Assembly (NCBI GenBank): GCA_001781685.1
Contig: MFLZ01000002.1
Location: 1-11,531 of the forward strand
Reading direction: 5' to 3'
DNA from: Candidatus Kaiserbacteria bacterium RIFCSPLOWO2_01_FULL_54_13
GTDB lineage: Bacteria; Patescibacteriota; Minisyncoccia; Phycocordibacterales; UBA2100
DNA: 11,531 bases
This document shows, in pieces, positions 1 through 5,265 of the stretch. The position numbers and the translations under genes were made by a program. The notes below the pieces were generated by a model. It saw nothing but the letters and a program-made list of their open reading frames with translations. It had not been told where the DNA came from and did not search any database. Numbering within the stretch: the first letter of the stretch is position 1; every line of letters begins with the position of its first letter.

Positions 1-94
1 GTCACCAGTGCAGTATTTGTTACAGTACGAGTCATTAACAGCGGAGTGCAAAACTACCTGCGGTCATACAACGCCTTGCGCGAGGCGTCAGTCT

Positions 95-103
95 TGTCAT
101 ACT
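95..103 (+). promoter_or_regulatory. Putative extended -10 promoter for the 387-aa gene
   Basis: TGT-CATACT: a TGn element followed by a 4/6 match to TATAAT. The only -35 candidate is poor (TTGCGC, 76-81, 16-nt spacer). The box ends 7 nt before the ATG at 111 and no Shine-Dalgarno sequence is visible, so a transcript from here would be essentially leaderless. The same geometry recurs at three other genes in the window, which raises confidence slightly. Confidence 0.4.
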
Positions 104-110
104 GATTCCA

Positions 111-1274
111 ATGAGTTTGGAGAAGAGCTACCGACGGCGAGACGCTCATGAAGCTGCCAAACGCCGCGGTGCACTCCCGGATCCTGTATCTGGTGAATCT
201 CTGGATCCTGACGAACATGATCGCCCTCTTGCGGAGATATTCGGAAATACGAGAGAGCATGACCTTTTCGTCAACCACTATCTCTACCAGCTTGATGCTA
301 CGAAGGGGAAGGAGGTCGCTGAAGCACTTGAGGGCGGGACAGTCCTCCTGCCCGACCAAGAAAAGTTTCTTGAGAAAGCGCGCGTAGGGTACAACACGCA
401 GCGTGCCCGCTTGGAATCTGTTCAGGAAAGGATAACGCCCGAGGAGTTGAAGCGCATCGCGTTTACCGACAAACGCATCGCAGAAGTTGTCGGCAAAGTG
501 GGACCGGAGAAGTTTGTTCAACTCCTGAATGCGCCTGTTGAGGAGATGGCAATGGGTGATCCTAAACAATTCAAGAAACTCTCCGATCTGCTAAGGCTAG
601 TTCATGAGGTTCGCACAGGCCGCGATGCGAGACTCTTGGATAGGCGAGTCAGCGACAATCTCACTCGTTATGGCATTAGTGAAGAGCAGTACACAAAGGC
701 GACCGAATCTGGCCTCACACTCACAAGCAAGGACAACCTTGCAGGACTCGTGCGTGAGCAATACGGGTGGTTCAAAACAGCTGTCGACTTTGTTTCAAGC
801 GGCGCGCTTTCCCACCGCGGCGGTCGGAAACTCTACACGAACCTGCAGGAGGAGCACCGGCTTTTACAGGCATGTGATGTACACCTCAAAAAAGTTGGGA
901 AGATGCTCGCAGGAACACTGAACACAGACATGCGTCTTGCGATGCAGAAGTTTATGCTCGAAGGTGGCCCTATAGTGGCGGAAAAGAATGAGTATGACCT
1001 CCGCACCATTGGCGACTTCAGGCACGCAAAAGGCAGGCTCGGCGATGAAGCTATCAAACGGCGTTTTGAGGAAGCAAAAAGAGCTGAAGCGAAACGGCTT
1101 AGGAGAAGAGTTGGTAGTCTCATGCCGGCCGACATCGACAGAGTCAAAAATTCGGTCGCGCAGGAATTCTACGATCAACAAAGAAAATATAAGGGTGCTG
1201 GGATCTTGGCAGCACTTTTCGGGTTCTTGTTTGGGACCCGCACCAGAGACGACATCAAGAGTGTACTTCCATAA
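111..1274 (+). CDS. Hypothetical 387-aa charged, mainly helical protein with C-terminal hydrophobic patch
   Basis: I do not recognise the family. The protein is rich in Lys, Arg and Glu and appears mostly alpha-helical, with a basic N-terminus (SYRRRDAHEAAKRRG). There is no signal peptide. Near the C-terminus a short hydrophobic, glycine-containing stretch (about residues 362-375, GAGILAALFGFLFG) follows a strongly charged helical segment (about 318-355, rich in RRFEEAKRAEAKRLRRR). It could be an amphipathic membrane contact or one short membrane span. The ATG at 111 is the first in-frame start after the window edge; it has no Shine-Dalgarno sequence but lies 7 nt behind a putative -10 box. 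The stop is followed after 3 nt by the next gene, so the two probably form an operon and may act together. Codon use is continuous through the frame and overlapping frames look like shadows. Function unknown. Confidence 0.75.
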   Translation: MSLEKSYRRRDAHEAAKRRGALPDPVSGESLDPDEHDRPLAEIFGNTREHDLFVNHYLYQLDATKGKEVAEALEGGTVLLPDQEKFLEKARVGYNTQRARLESVQERITPEELKRIAFTDKRIAEVVGKVGPEKFVQLLNAPVEEMAMGDPKQFKKLSDLLRLVHEVRTGRDARLLDRRVSDNLTRYGISEEQYTKATESGLTLTSKDNLAGLVREQYGWFKTAVDFVSSGALSHRGGRKLYTNLQEEHRLLQACDVHLKKVGKMLAGTLNTDMRLAMQKFMLEGGPIVAEKNEYDLRTIGDFRHAKGRLGDEAIKRRFEEAKRAEAKRLRRRVGSLMPADIDRVKNSVAQEFYDQQRKYKGAGILAALFGFLFGTRTRDDIKSVLP

Positions 1275-1277
1275 TGT

Positions 1278-1544
1278 ATGACTCCTGAGGAACTAAGAAA
1301 ACAGCTTGATGTATTGCTTGAAGCAGGTGACGAAAAAGCGCTTGAGCGCTTTGTACTCGACCATTTCACCGAGTTTCCGGAAGACGTGCAGGGCAAACTC
1401 GCTCTGTCTTTCTACACCGATGCACTCGAAAAGGAAGCTGCAGACGGAAAGGTAATGGACATTCAGGAGAAGGGGCTCGAAACAATGCGAAAACTCAAGG
1501 AAATGAAAGAGGCGCTATCTTCGAAAGAGGAGAAGAAGAGTTGA
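1278..1544 (+). CDS. Hypothetical 88-aa acidic/charged helical protein
   Basis: No family recognised. It is a small soluble-looking protein with many Glu, Lys and Leu residues, predicted as a few helices (MTPEELRKQLDVLLEAGDEKALERF, then a lysine/glutamate-rich C-terminal helix ending KEEKKS). There is no signal peptide or membrane segment. Its ATG lies 3 nt after the stop of the upstream 387-aa gene and has no clear ribosome binding site, which fits translational coupling in a two-gene operon. Its TGA stop is embedded in the -35 hexamer (TTGACA) of the promoter for the next gene, so the gene end and promoter are overprinted. The tight spacing suggests a role linked to the upstream protein, but this is inference only. 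Confidence 0.7.
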   Translation: MTPEELRKQLDVLLEAGDEKALERFVLDHFTEFPEDVQGKLALSFYTDALEKEAADGKVMDIQEKGLETMRKLKEMKEALSSKEEKKS

Positions 1545-1569
1545 CAAAACCTCTTTTTCAGGCTATTAT
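1541..1569 (+). promoter_or_regulatory. Sigma70-type promoter for the four-span membrane protein
   Basis: Consensus -35 TTGACA (1541-1546), 17-nt spacer, -10 TATTAT (1564-1569, 5/6). The TGA inside the -35 box is the stop codon of the upstream gene. Transcription would start near 1576 and leave a leader of about 85 nt containing a small hairpin (GGCTC/GAGCC near 1623-1635) before the Shine-Dalgarno sequence. Confidence 0.8.
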
Positions 1570-1661
1570 TTTCCTAGAACCGTGTGCGAGTTCGTCGCTA
1601 CGGTGGAAATTCAACCTAGATCTGGCTCGTTGAGCCGGTCGCATTGGCATGGGAGGAAATC

Positions 1662-2186
1662 ATGCCGTCTGGAACTGGCATACCTGCAGGCGCAACGATT
1701 ACTTATACTGAGACCGACCGCTGGGAGAAGCTCGGCTACCAGTCGATTTGGGCATTCACGGCGGCGATCATCGTGATGCTCGGACTGCCCGGCAACATCG
1801 GGCAGGCCCATCCGCTTTTCGACTTCATCCACACGTTTCTGGCGTATGGCTTTGCGCTCGTGTGCCTCGGTTATCTCGGCGTCAACGCAAAGATGATCAA
1901 GGAGCGGGACACCGACCCGCTCAAGACTCTCGACATGGGGATGAAGGACTACTCGCGATCGCAGTGGCCGTGGTACGCACTCATCGCCATCGTAGTCGGC
2001 AAACCGCTCCTCTATGCCGGATTCATGGGCATATGGAACCCGTTCGTCTGGTTCGCGCCGTGGCAGTGGCTCGCCGGCGTCGCGGCGTTCGCAACAGTCT
2101 ACTTCGACGTGATCATCTTGTCGTGGCTCGGTTTCCGGATCACGCAGCTCCAGAACGAGCTCACTGTCGAACGGTCGCGTCGGTAG
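1662..2186 (+). CDS. Hypothetical four-span integral membrane protein (174 aa)
   Basis: Family not recognised. After a short polar N-terminus there are four hydrophobic segments at about residues 26-46, 53-74, 102-125 and 131-158. The loop between spans 2 and 3 is charged (NAKMIKERDTDPLKTLDMGMKDYSRSQ) and the tail is short and basic (VERSRR). By the positive-inside tendency both this loop and the tail may face the cytoplasm. The membrane part is rich in Trp, Phe and Gly. The start is the ATG at 1662, because a strong Shine-Dalgarno sequence (GGGAGG, 1651-1656) lies 5 nt upstream; a TTG start at 1644 would place that site inside the gene. The gene stands alone, with its own consensus promoter upstream and an intrinsic terminator 24 nt after the stop. 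It belongs to a run of four separately transcribed membrane or exported protein genes. Transport, sensing or a structural role cannot be told apart from sequence alone. Confidence 0.8.
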   Translation: MPSGTGIPAGATITYTETDRWEKLGYQSIWAFTAAIIVMLGLPGNIGQAHPLFDFIHTFLAYGFALVCLGYLGVNAKMIKERDTDPLKTLDMGMKDYSRSQWPWYALIAIVVGKPLLYAGFMGIWNPFVWFAPWQWLAGVAAFATVYFDVIILSWLGFRITQLQNELTVERSRR

Positions 2187-2210
2187 ACGACCGATCAGGA
2201 ACATCGAAAG

Positions 2211-2247
2211 CACGGCGGGCGCCTCGCGTTCCGCCGTGTTTCTTTTA
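2211..2247 (+). terminator. Intrinsic terminator after the four-span membrane protein gene
   Basis: An 8-bp GC-rich stem (CACGGCGG 2211-2218 with CCGCCGTG 2231-2238), a 12-nt loop and a T-rich tail (tttctttta, 2239-2247). Confidence 0.85.
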
Positions 2248-2288
2248 TAGGGCACTGATTTTCGTAGGTTTAGAGCCAAGTTTCGCTA

Positions 2289-2318
2289 TTGACAAAACTC
2301 CCTTACCTGTTATATAAT
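2289..2318 (+). promoter_or_regulatory. Consensus sigma70-type promoter for the 106-aa PWCNR protein
   Basis: TTGACA (2289-2294), 18-nt spacer, TATAAT (2313-2318). Both hexamers are perfect, which suggests strong constitutive transcription. It lies just downstream of the preceding terminator, so this gene is independently transcribed. Confidence 0.88.
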
Positions 2319-2324
2319 AACAAC

Positions 2325-2419
2325 CGCTCCGTCGGAGTACTTTCTTCAATTTCCGACGGCTTTCACCGGCCGATGAGAAGTCATCGGTCATTCGCAACTG
2401 GCATCAAGGGAGAATCATC
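2325..2419 (+). promoter_or_regulatory. Structured 5' leader with two hairpins and a strong RBS
   Basis: A leader of about 95 nt lies between the promoter and the ATG at 2420. Hairpin 1 pairs CCGTCGGA (2329-2336) with TCCGACGG (2352-2359). Hairpin 2 pairs GGCCGATG (2368-2375) with CATCGGTC (2382-2389), with one G-U pair. A Shine-Dalgarno core GGGAG (2408-2412) is 7 nt before the start. No known riboswitch was recognised; the hairpins may stabilise the mRNA. Confidence 0.5.
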
Positions 2420-2740
2420 ATGACGCCAGGAAAGGTTGCCCTCTGGGTAATCCTCGTCATCGCCATCGTCATTGGGACGAATTACATTTTCGCTCCCAGC
2501 TACGACAAGTCCAAGAACGAATGGACGTGGTCAATGCCGAGTTTCGCACGGCGCGACGCGCTGCCCGCAGCTCCGGCAGCTTCAATCCCCAGGCCGGCTC
2601 CGACCACCACCGCACCTGCGGTTCCGACAGCCACAGCGGCTACCGATACCCGACCGCAGGGCGCCTGCGGCACCGGGTATTGGCAGGGAACGCGGGACGG
2701 CCAGCCGTGGTGCAATCGGCGCGAGTGGCCCGGCAAGTAG
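2420..2740 (+). CDS. Small membrane-anchored exported protein with C-terminal CxxGY...GxPWCNR motif (106 aa)
   Basis: Not a family I can name. Residues 5-24 form one hydrophobic segment (VALWVILVIAIVIGTNYIF) acting as an uncleaved signal anchor. A low-complexity Pro/Ala/Thr linker follows at about 45-80. A compact C-terminal motif covers residues 83-100: C83, G86-Y87, G90, G94, P96-W97-C98-N99-R100. Two cysteines 15 residues apart could form a disulfide outside the membrane. The same motif ends the next gene product (CxxGYxxG...GxPWCNR), so the two proteins share a terminal mini-domain on unrelated N-terminal parts. Expression signals are strong: perfect promoter hexamers, a structured leader, GGGAG Shine-Dalgarno sequence and a 13-bp terminator stem. 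This suggests an abundant envelope protein. Export topology is inferred; function is unknown. Confidence 0.75.
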   Translation: MTPGKVALWVILVIAIVIGTNYIFAPSYDKSKNEWTWSMPSFARRDALPAAPAASIPRPAPTTTAPAVPTATAATDTRPQGACGTGYWQGTRDGQPWCNRREWPGK

Positions 2741-2758
2741 TCGAGGCCTGTCAACTCT

Positions 2759-2802
2759 CGGAAGCGACGCACATCGCGTGCGTCGCTTCCGGAGAACTTT
2801 TT
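2759..2802 (+). terminator. Strong intrinsic terminator after the 106-aa PWCNR protein gene
   Basis: A perfect 13-bp stem (CGGAAGCGACGCA 2759-2771 with TGCGTCGCTTCCG 2779-2791), a 7-nt loop and a TTTTT run at 2798-2802. Confidence 0.88.
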
Positions 2803-2820
2803 GTGATTTTCCGATACAGA

Positions 2821-2936
2821 TTGACTTCCTTAGCATCATGAGGTCAACATGTGTCGGACTCTCGCAAATGCAAACCCGCAAATGCAGAGTCGCCTCAACC
2901 CGTCTCTCTGAGACAGGTCCTTCCATGGAGGAATTC
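2821..2936 (+). promoter_or_regulatory. Probable promoter region and structured leader of the 111-aa PWCNR protein gene
   Basis: TTGACT (2821-2826) is a good -35 candidate, but no convincing -10 follows at 16-18 nt; the best is CAACAT at 2845-2850 (3/6). TTGAC also forms an inverted repeat with GTCAA (2843-2847), a possible operator. Downstream, GACTCT (2857-2862) pairs with AGAGTC (2886-2891). This hairpin encloses two copies of CGCAAATGCA (2863-2872, 2877-2886). A second hairpin (GTCTC-tct-GAGAC, about 2902-2914) precedes the Shine-Dalgarno GGAGGA (2927-2932). Regulatory meaning is unproven. Confidence 0.4.
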
Positions 2937-3272
2937 ATGAGGAACAAGATCCTTTACTCTTCGGCCGCGATCGCCGCGTTGGCGCTAGTCGGCTTCACCC
3001 CGGGCTCGGCGGAAGCCGGCCAGCGCTGCCAGTGGCAGCGTCCCGTCCAGCACTGGCGGCCGCCGGTGCGGGTGTGTCCGCAGCTGCAGCCGGTTTACCG
3101 GCCGCCGGTGGTCTACCGTCAGCCGACGTGTCCGACGTCGGCGTGCGCGGCTCCGGGCTATGTCGGTCCGGTTGCGGCGCAGGCTTTCGCGCCTCCGCCG
3201 CCGACATGTGCAGCGGGGTATCACCTCGGTGTGGGCCCCGGCGGGCGGCCGTGGTGCAACCGCGCGTTCTGA
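2937..3272 (+). CDS. Secreted Pro/Cys-rich protein with signal peptide and C-terminal PWCNR motif (111 aa)
   Basis: The family is not recognised. Residues 1-27 are a classical Sec signal peptide: basic MRNK, a hydrophobic core (AAIAALALVGF), then an AxA-type cleavage site (SAEA before GQRC). The mature protein is rich in Pro, Arg, Tyr and Gln with cysteines at 31, 47, 65, 70, 91 and 107. The even number suggests disulfides outside the membrane. The C-terminus repeats the motif of the upstream protein: C91, G94-Y95, G98, G103, P105-W106-C107-N108-R109. A partial internal echo (CAAPGYVGP, 70-78) suggests the motif may have duplicated within the protein. The start is the ATG at 2937, 4 nt after a strong GGAGGA; longer frames upstream would include the leader and lack a signal sequence. 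It has its own terminator. An envelope structural or adhesive role is possible but is inference. Confidence 0.78.
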   Translation: MRNKILYSSAAIAALALVGFTPGSAEAGQRCQWQRPVQHWRPPVRVCPQLQPVYRPPVVYRQPTCPTSACAAPGYVGPVAAQAFAPPPPTCAAGYHLGVGPGGRPWCNRAF

Positions 3273-3295
3273 TCGGCGGTTACTACACTGGAGGT

Positions 3296-3339
3296 TGTCG
3301 GCAGGCGCGTTTGCCTGCCGACACCTTCTCTCTCTTTTA
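3296..3339 (+). terminator. Intrinsic terminator after the 111-aa secreted protein gene
   Basis: A perfect 11-bp stem (TGTCGGCAGGC 3296-3306 with GCCTGCCGACA 3313-3323), a 6-nt loop and a pyrimidine-rich tail with TTTT (3324-3337). Confidence 0.85.
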
Positions 3340-3387
3340 CTACTAGAAAAGTTTTTTGGGATGACGTTGAGGTAAAACCCAAAGGTC

Positions 3388-3415
3388 TTGACAATCCAAT
3401 TTAGCCTGATATAAT
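3388..3415 (+). promoter_or_regulatory. Consensus promoter for the GYDPx-repeat surface protein
   Basis: TTGACA (3388-3393), 16-nt spacer, TATAAT (3410-3415). Transcription near 3422 gives a leader of about 50 nt. An ATG at 3414 lies inside the -10 box and so cannot be the translation start. Confidence 0.85.
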
Positions 3416-3473
3416 GCCACCGTTTTCAAATTACAAGTTTATTAAGCTTATTAGTCAAATCATAAGAGAAATT

Positions 3474-4931
3474 ATGACAAGTGCATCAAAAGTAAACGCG
3501 GTTCTCGTGCTGTTTGTCGCCCTTGCGCTCGGGCTTGTATTTTCTTTTGGCGCATATGTCGGAATTGCTCATGCGGATGATGGTTACGATCCCTTTGGCT
3601 ATGACCCATCGGGCTATGACCCTTCAGGTTACGATCCATCAGGTTATGACCCATCGGGTTACGACCCCTACGGTTACGATCCATCAGGCTATGACCCGTC
3701 TGGTTACGACCCCTACGGTTATGATCCCTACGGCTACGATCCTCTTGGCTATGATGATCCGTTGGGTTACGACCCTTACGGCTACGATGCATGTGGCTAC
3801 GACTGCTCCCACACCACGTGTGATTACGGCTGCTATACGGAAGGGGGTGTGATGTACTCATACACGCCTAGCTACTCGCAAGGCTGTGGCTCTAGTTGCT
3901 ACAGCTACTCGACGCCGGGGTGTGCGTACTGCTCGACGCCTTCGTATGCATCTTCGTACCCGATCAAGGTGACGGCGCCGAAGTATTCTTCTTCGTACCC
4001 GGTGAGCTACCCGAGCCCGCGGCCTCAGCCTCCTGTTGTAACGCGACCTTCGTCCAACACGGCCAGTACCAACACCAACACGAACGTCAACGTGAACACG
4101 AACACGATTACGAACACGAACACCAACGTCAACAACGTCGACAACAGCAACAACTCCATCAACAACAGCTTCAACGCGGGTGTGGCACCGGTGACGCCGG
4201 TCTACACGACTCCGCCCCAGTACCTTGTGCAATACACCTACCCGCAGACCTACACATACCCGCAGACGATCTATCCGACTCCGATCTATCCGAACATCTC
4301 TTGCACCATTTCGGCCTCTCCTACCAACATCCAGAACGGCCAGACTGCCTTCTTGAGCTGGACGAGCTATGGTGGCGGAATCACGAGCGCATGGCTCTCC
4401 GACGGAATCGGCATGGTTGCCCCTAACGGCACGCTTGCCGTGCGTCCGAACGTTTCGACCAACTACGTTCTCACTGTCTCCGGCCCCGGCGGCACGCGCA
4501 CCTGTGCGACATATGTGAACGTCTCCGGTACCTACGTCTCCTTGACGCAGATCCCGTACACCGGCTTTGACTTCGGCACATTCGGCAACCTCGTGTACTG
4601 GGCCGGGCTCTTGAGCTTCGCGCTTGCCTCGGCATACCTCGTGCTCTACTACAAAGGTGGTGCCGCGGTATTCGTCGGCTCGGTTGCGGGCAACGTGCGA
4701 CTTCCGAATCTCGGCACGAGGAAGACTTCAGTAGAGACCCCAGCGATGTTCAAGAATCAGCTTCCAGCTACCAGCTTCCAGCCTTCGGGCACGGAAACGC
4801 GGGAGAAAAAGGCCGAACGCGAGCTCGATAATTTGCCGATGAGGCGCAGCGTCTCGGCTCCTCGCGACTCTATGAGCTTCACGCCCGCGATGGAAGGAGA
4901 AAACCCTCGCATCATCGTGACGCGCAGTTAA
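3474..4931 (+). CDS. Repeat-rich surface protein: signal peptide, GYDPx repeats, Cys-rich, Asn/Thr linker, Ig-like domain, PYTGF + membrane span, cytoplasmic tail (485 aa)
   Basis: Domain order: signal peptide (1-34, cleavage after AHA); 15 tandem units of GYDPx (37-112); Cys/Tyr/Ser-rich region with about ten cysteines (106-153); Pro/Ser stretch; Asn/Thr low-complexity linker (194-235); Tyr/Pro segment (240-273); Ig-like domain (about 275-352, C277 and C344 as a likely disulfide pair, core NGQTAFLSW and NYVLTVSGPGG). Next come IPYTGFDFG (360-368) and a membrane span (about 371-393). A charged tail of about 90 residues is presumably cytoplasmic. Similar Ig-like-PYTG-membrane ends are, from memory, common in Parcubacteria surface proteins. 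IPYTG resembles a sortase signal, but the long tail is atypical. The ATG at 3474 is chosen because it begins the signal peptide and the longer frame starts in the -10 box; the RBS is weak (AAGAGA). The protein probably extends from the cell surface, perhaps in adhesion or host contact (inference). Confidence 0.85.
   Translation: MTSASKVNAVLVLFVALALGLVFSFGAYVGIAHADDGYDPFGYDPSGYDPSGYDPSGYDPSGYDPYGYDPSGYDPSGYDPYGYDPYGYDPLGYDDPLGYDPYGYDACGYDCSHTTCDYGCYTEGGVMYSYTPSYSQGCGSSCYSYSTPGCAYCSTPSYASSYPIKVTAPKYSSSYPVSYPSPRPQPPVVTRPSSNTASTNTNTNVNVNTNTITNTNTNVNNVDNSNNSINNSFNAGVAPVTPVYTTPPQYLVQYTYPQTYTYPQTIYPTPIYPNISCTISASPTNIQNGQTAFLSWTSYGGGITSAWLSDGIGMVAPNGTLAVRPNVSTNYVLTVSGPGGTRTCATYVNVSGTYVSLTQIPYTGFDFGTFGNLVYWAGLLSFALASAYLVLYYKGGAAVFVGSVAGNVRLPNLGTRKTSVETPAMFKNQLPATSFQPSGTETREKKAERELDNLPMRRSVSAPRDSMSFTPAMEGENPRIIVTRS
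3582..3809 (+). repeat. Tandem 15-bp repeat encoding 15 GYDPx pentapeptides
   Basis: Fifteen units of GYDPx encoded by variants of ggYtaYgaYccNNN. The fifth residue is F, S, Y or L; unit 12 carries one extra Asp (GYDDPL), and the last two units become GYDAC and GYDCS, leading into the Cys-rich region. Synonymous third-base differences between units show that the array is not a very recent perfect expansion. It is a protein-coding minisatellite prone to copy-number change. Confidence 0.9.
4069..4175 (+). repeat. Low-complexity Asn/Thr-coding tract
   Basis: An AAC/ACN-rich stretch with approximate 6-bp periodicity (aacacN, aacgtN). It encodes alternating Asn-Thr/Asn-Val residues, then Asn/Ser, as a flexible linker before the Ig-like region. 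Confidence 0.75.
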
Positions 4932-4950
4932 ACAAGACGGGTGCAAGCTC

Positions 4951-4977
4951 CCCTGCTTCGCACAAGGCTACGCAGGG
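4951..4977. repeat. Dispersed hairpin repeat, copy A (core CGTAGCC...GCGAAGC on the - strand)
   Basis: CCCTGC (4951-4956) pairs with GCAGGG (4972-4977). Read on the - strand the interior is CGTAGCC-TTGT-GCGAAGC, matching two copies near 10500-10600. It lies between the surface-protein stop and the bidirectional terminator. Confidence 0.6.
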
Positions 4978-4987
4978 CACAGAAAGT

Positions 4988-5022
4988 AACAAAAACTCCC
5001 ACTTGAAGCGGGAGTTTTTGTT
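4988..5022. terminator. Bidirectional intrinsic terminator between convergent genes
   Basis: A perfect 13-bp inverted repeat (AACAAAAACTCCC 4988-5000 with GGGAGTTTTTGTT 5010-5022). It has a GC core and T-runs on both strands. It serves the + strand surface-protein gene and the - strand coiled-coil gene, whose stop codon ends 2 nt away. Confidence 0.9.
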
Positions 5023-5023
5023 C

Positions 5024-5248
5024 TTAGACTTTCTGTTCCAATCTCGTAACGCGGACTTCGAGCTGTTTGCGCTTATCAACATCAGTTTTTAGGTCATTCT
5101 TTATGGTATTGAGGTCGCGCGTGTGCTCATTGAGCGTTTTCTTGATTTCGTCTACGTCATCCTTCGTTGACATATTGTCTTTGATAAAATCGACTGTCTC
5201 TATGAGGGACTCGACATTTTTATCCTTCCGAAAGACTTTCTTTTTCAT
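5024..5248 (-). CDS. Small coiled-coil protein (74 aa), function unknown
   Basis: The protein is very rich in Lys, Asp, Glu and Leu, with heptad-like spacing of Leu, Ile and Val over residues 10-74 (VESLIETVDFIKDNM, then VDEIKKTLNEHTRDLNTIKNDL, then LEVRVTRLEQKV). This strongly suggests a coiled coil that oligomerises. A basic N-terminus (MKKKVFRKDK) is present and no membrane segment. Small 'STKDDV...I' coiled-coil proteins of this style are, from memory, frequent in Parcubacteria, without known function. The ATG at 5248 has no Shine-Dalgarno sequence and is 8 nt behind a perfect extended -10 box, so the mRNA is probably leaderless. The promoter overlaps the thrS stop codon, so the gene can be transcribed on its own as well as by read-through from thrS. 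A shared bidirectional terminator follows the stop. Confidence 0.75.
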   Translation of the reverse strand: MKKKVFRKDKNVESLIETVDFIKDNMSTKDDVDEIKKTLNEHTRDLNTIKNDLKTDVDKRKQLEVRVTRLEQKV

Positions 5249-5256
5249 AGATTGGG

Positions 5257-5265
5257 ATTATATCA
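5257..5265 (-). promoter_or_regulatory. Extended -10 promoter overlapping the thrS stop codon
   Basis: On the - strand TGA-TATAAT: a TGn extended -10 with perfect TATAAT (5257-5262). The TGA is the stop codon of thrS. A possible -35 (TGGACA) lies only 14 nt upstream of the -10, short for a standard promoter, so the extended -10 probably carries it. The start codon follows after 8 nt, predicting a leaderless or nearly leaderless transcript. Confidence 0.7.

Noticed and set aside
2472..3272. 266-aa frame covering both PWCNR genes
   Set aside because: It merely continues the frame of the 111-aa protein upstream through a terminator and leader; the signal peptide start at 2937 with GGAGGA is far better.
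3414..3473. Upstream ATG extending the surface protein by 20 residues
   Set aside because: The ATG is inside the TATAAT box of the promoter and the extension would mask the signal peptide.
3582..3809. Regular 15-bp repeats considered as a CRISPR array
   Set aside because: Units are directly adjacent with no spacers and encode an in-frame pentapeptide; this is a coding tandem repeat.
3858..4232. 124-aa Arg/Val-rich frame on the - strand
   Set aside because: It is the mirror of the low-complexity coding region of the surface protein, with no start signals and biased composition.
4551..4575. Classical LPXTG cell-wall sorting signal
   Set aside because: IPYTG is similar, but about 90 residues follow the membrane span, unlike the short basic tail of sortase substrates; kept only as a sortase-like motif.
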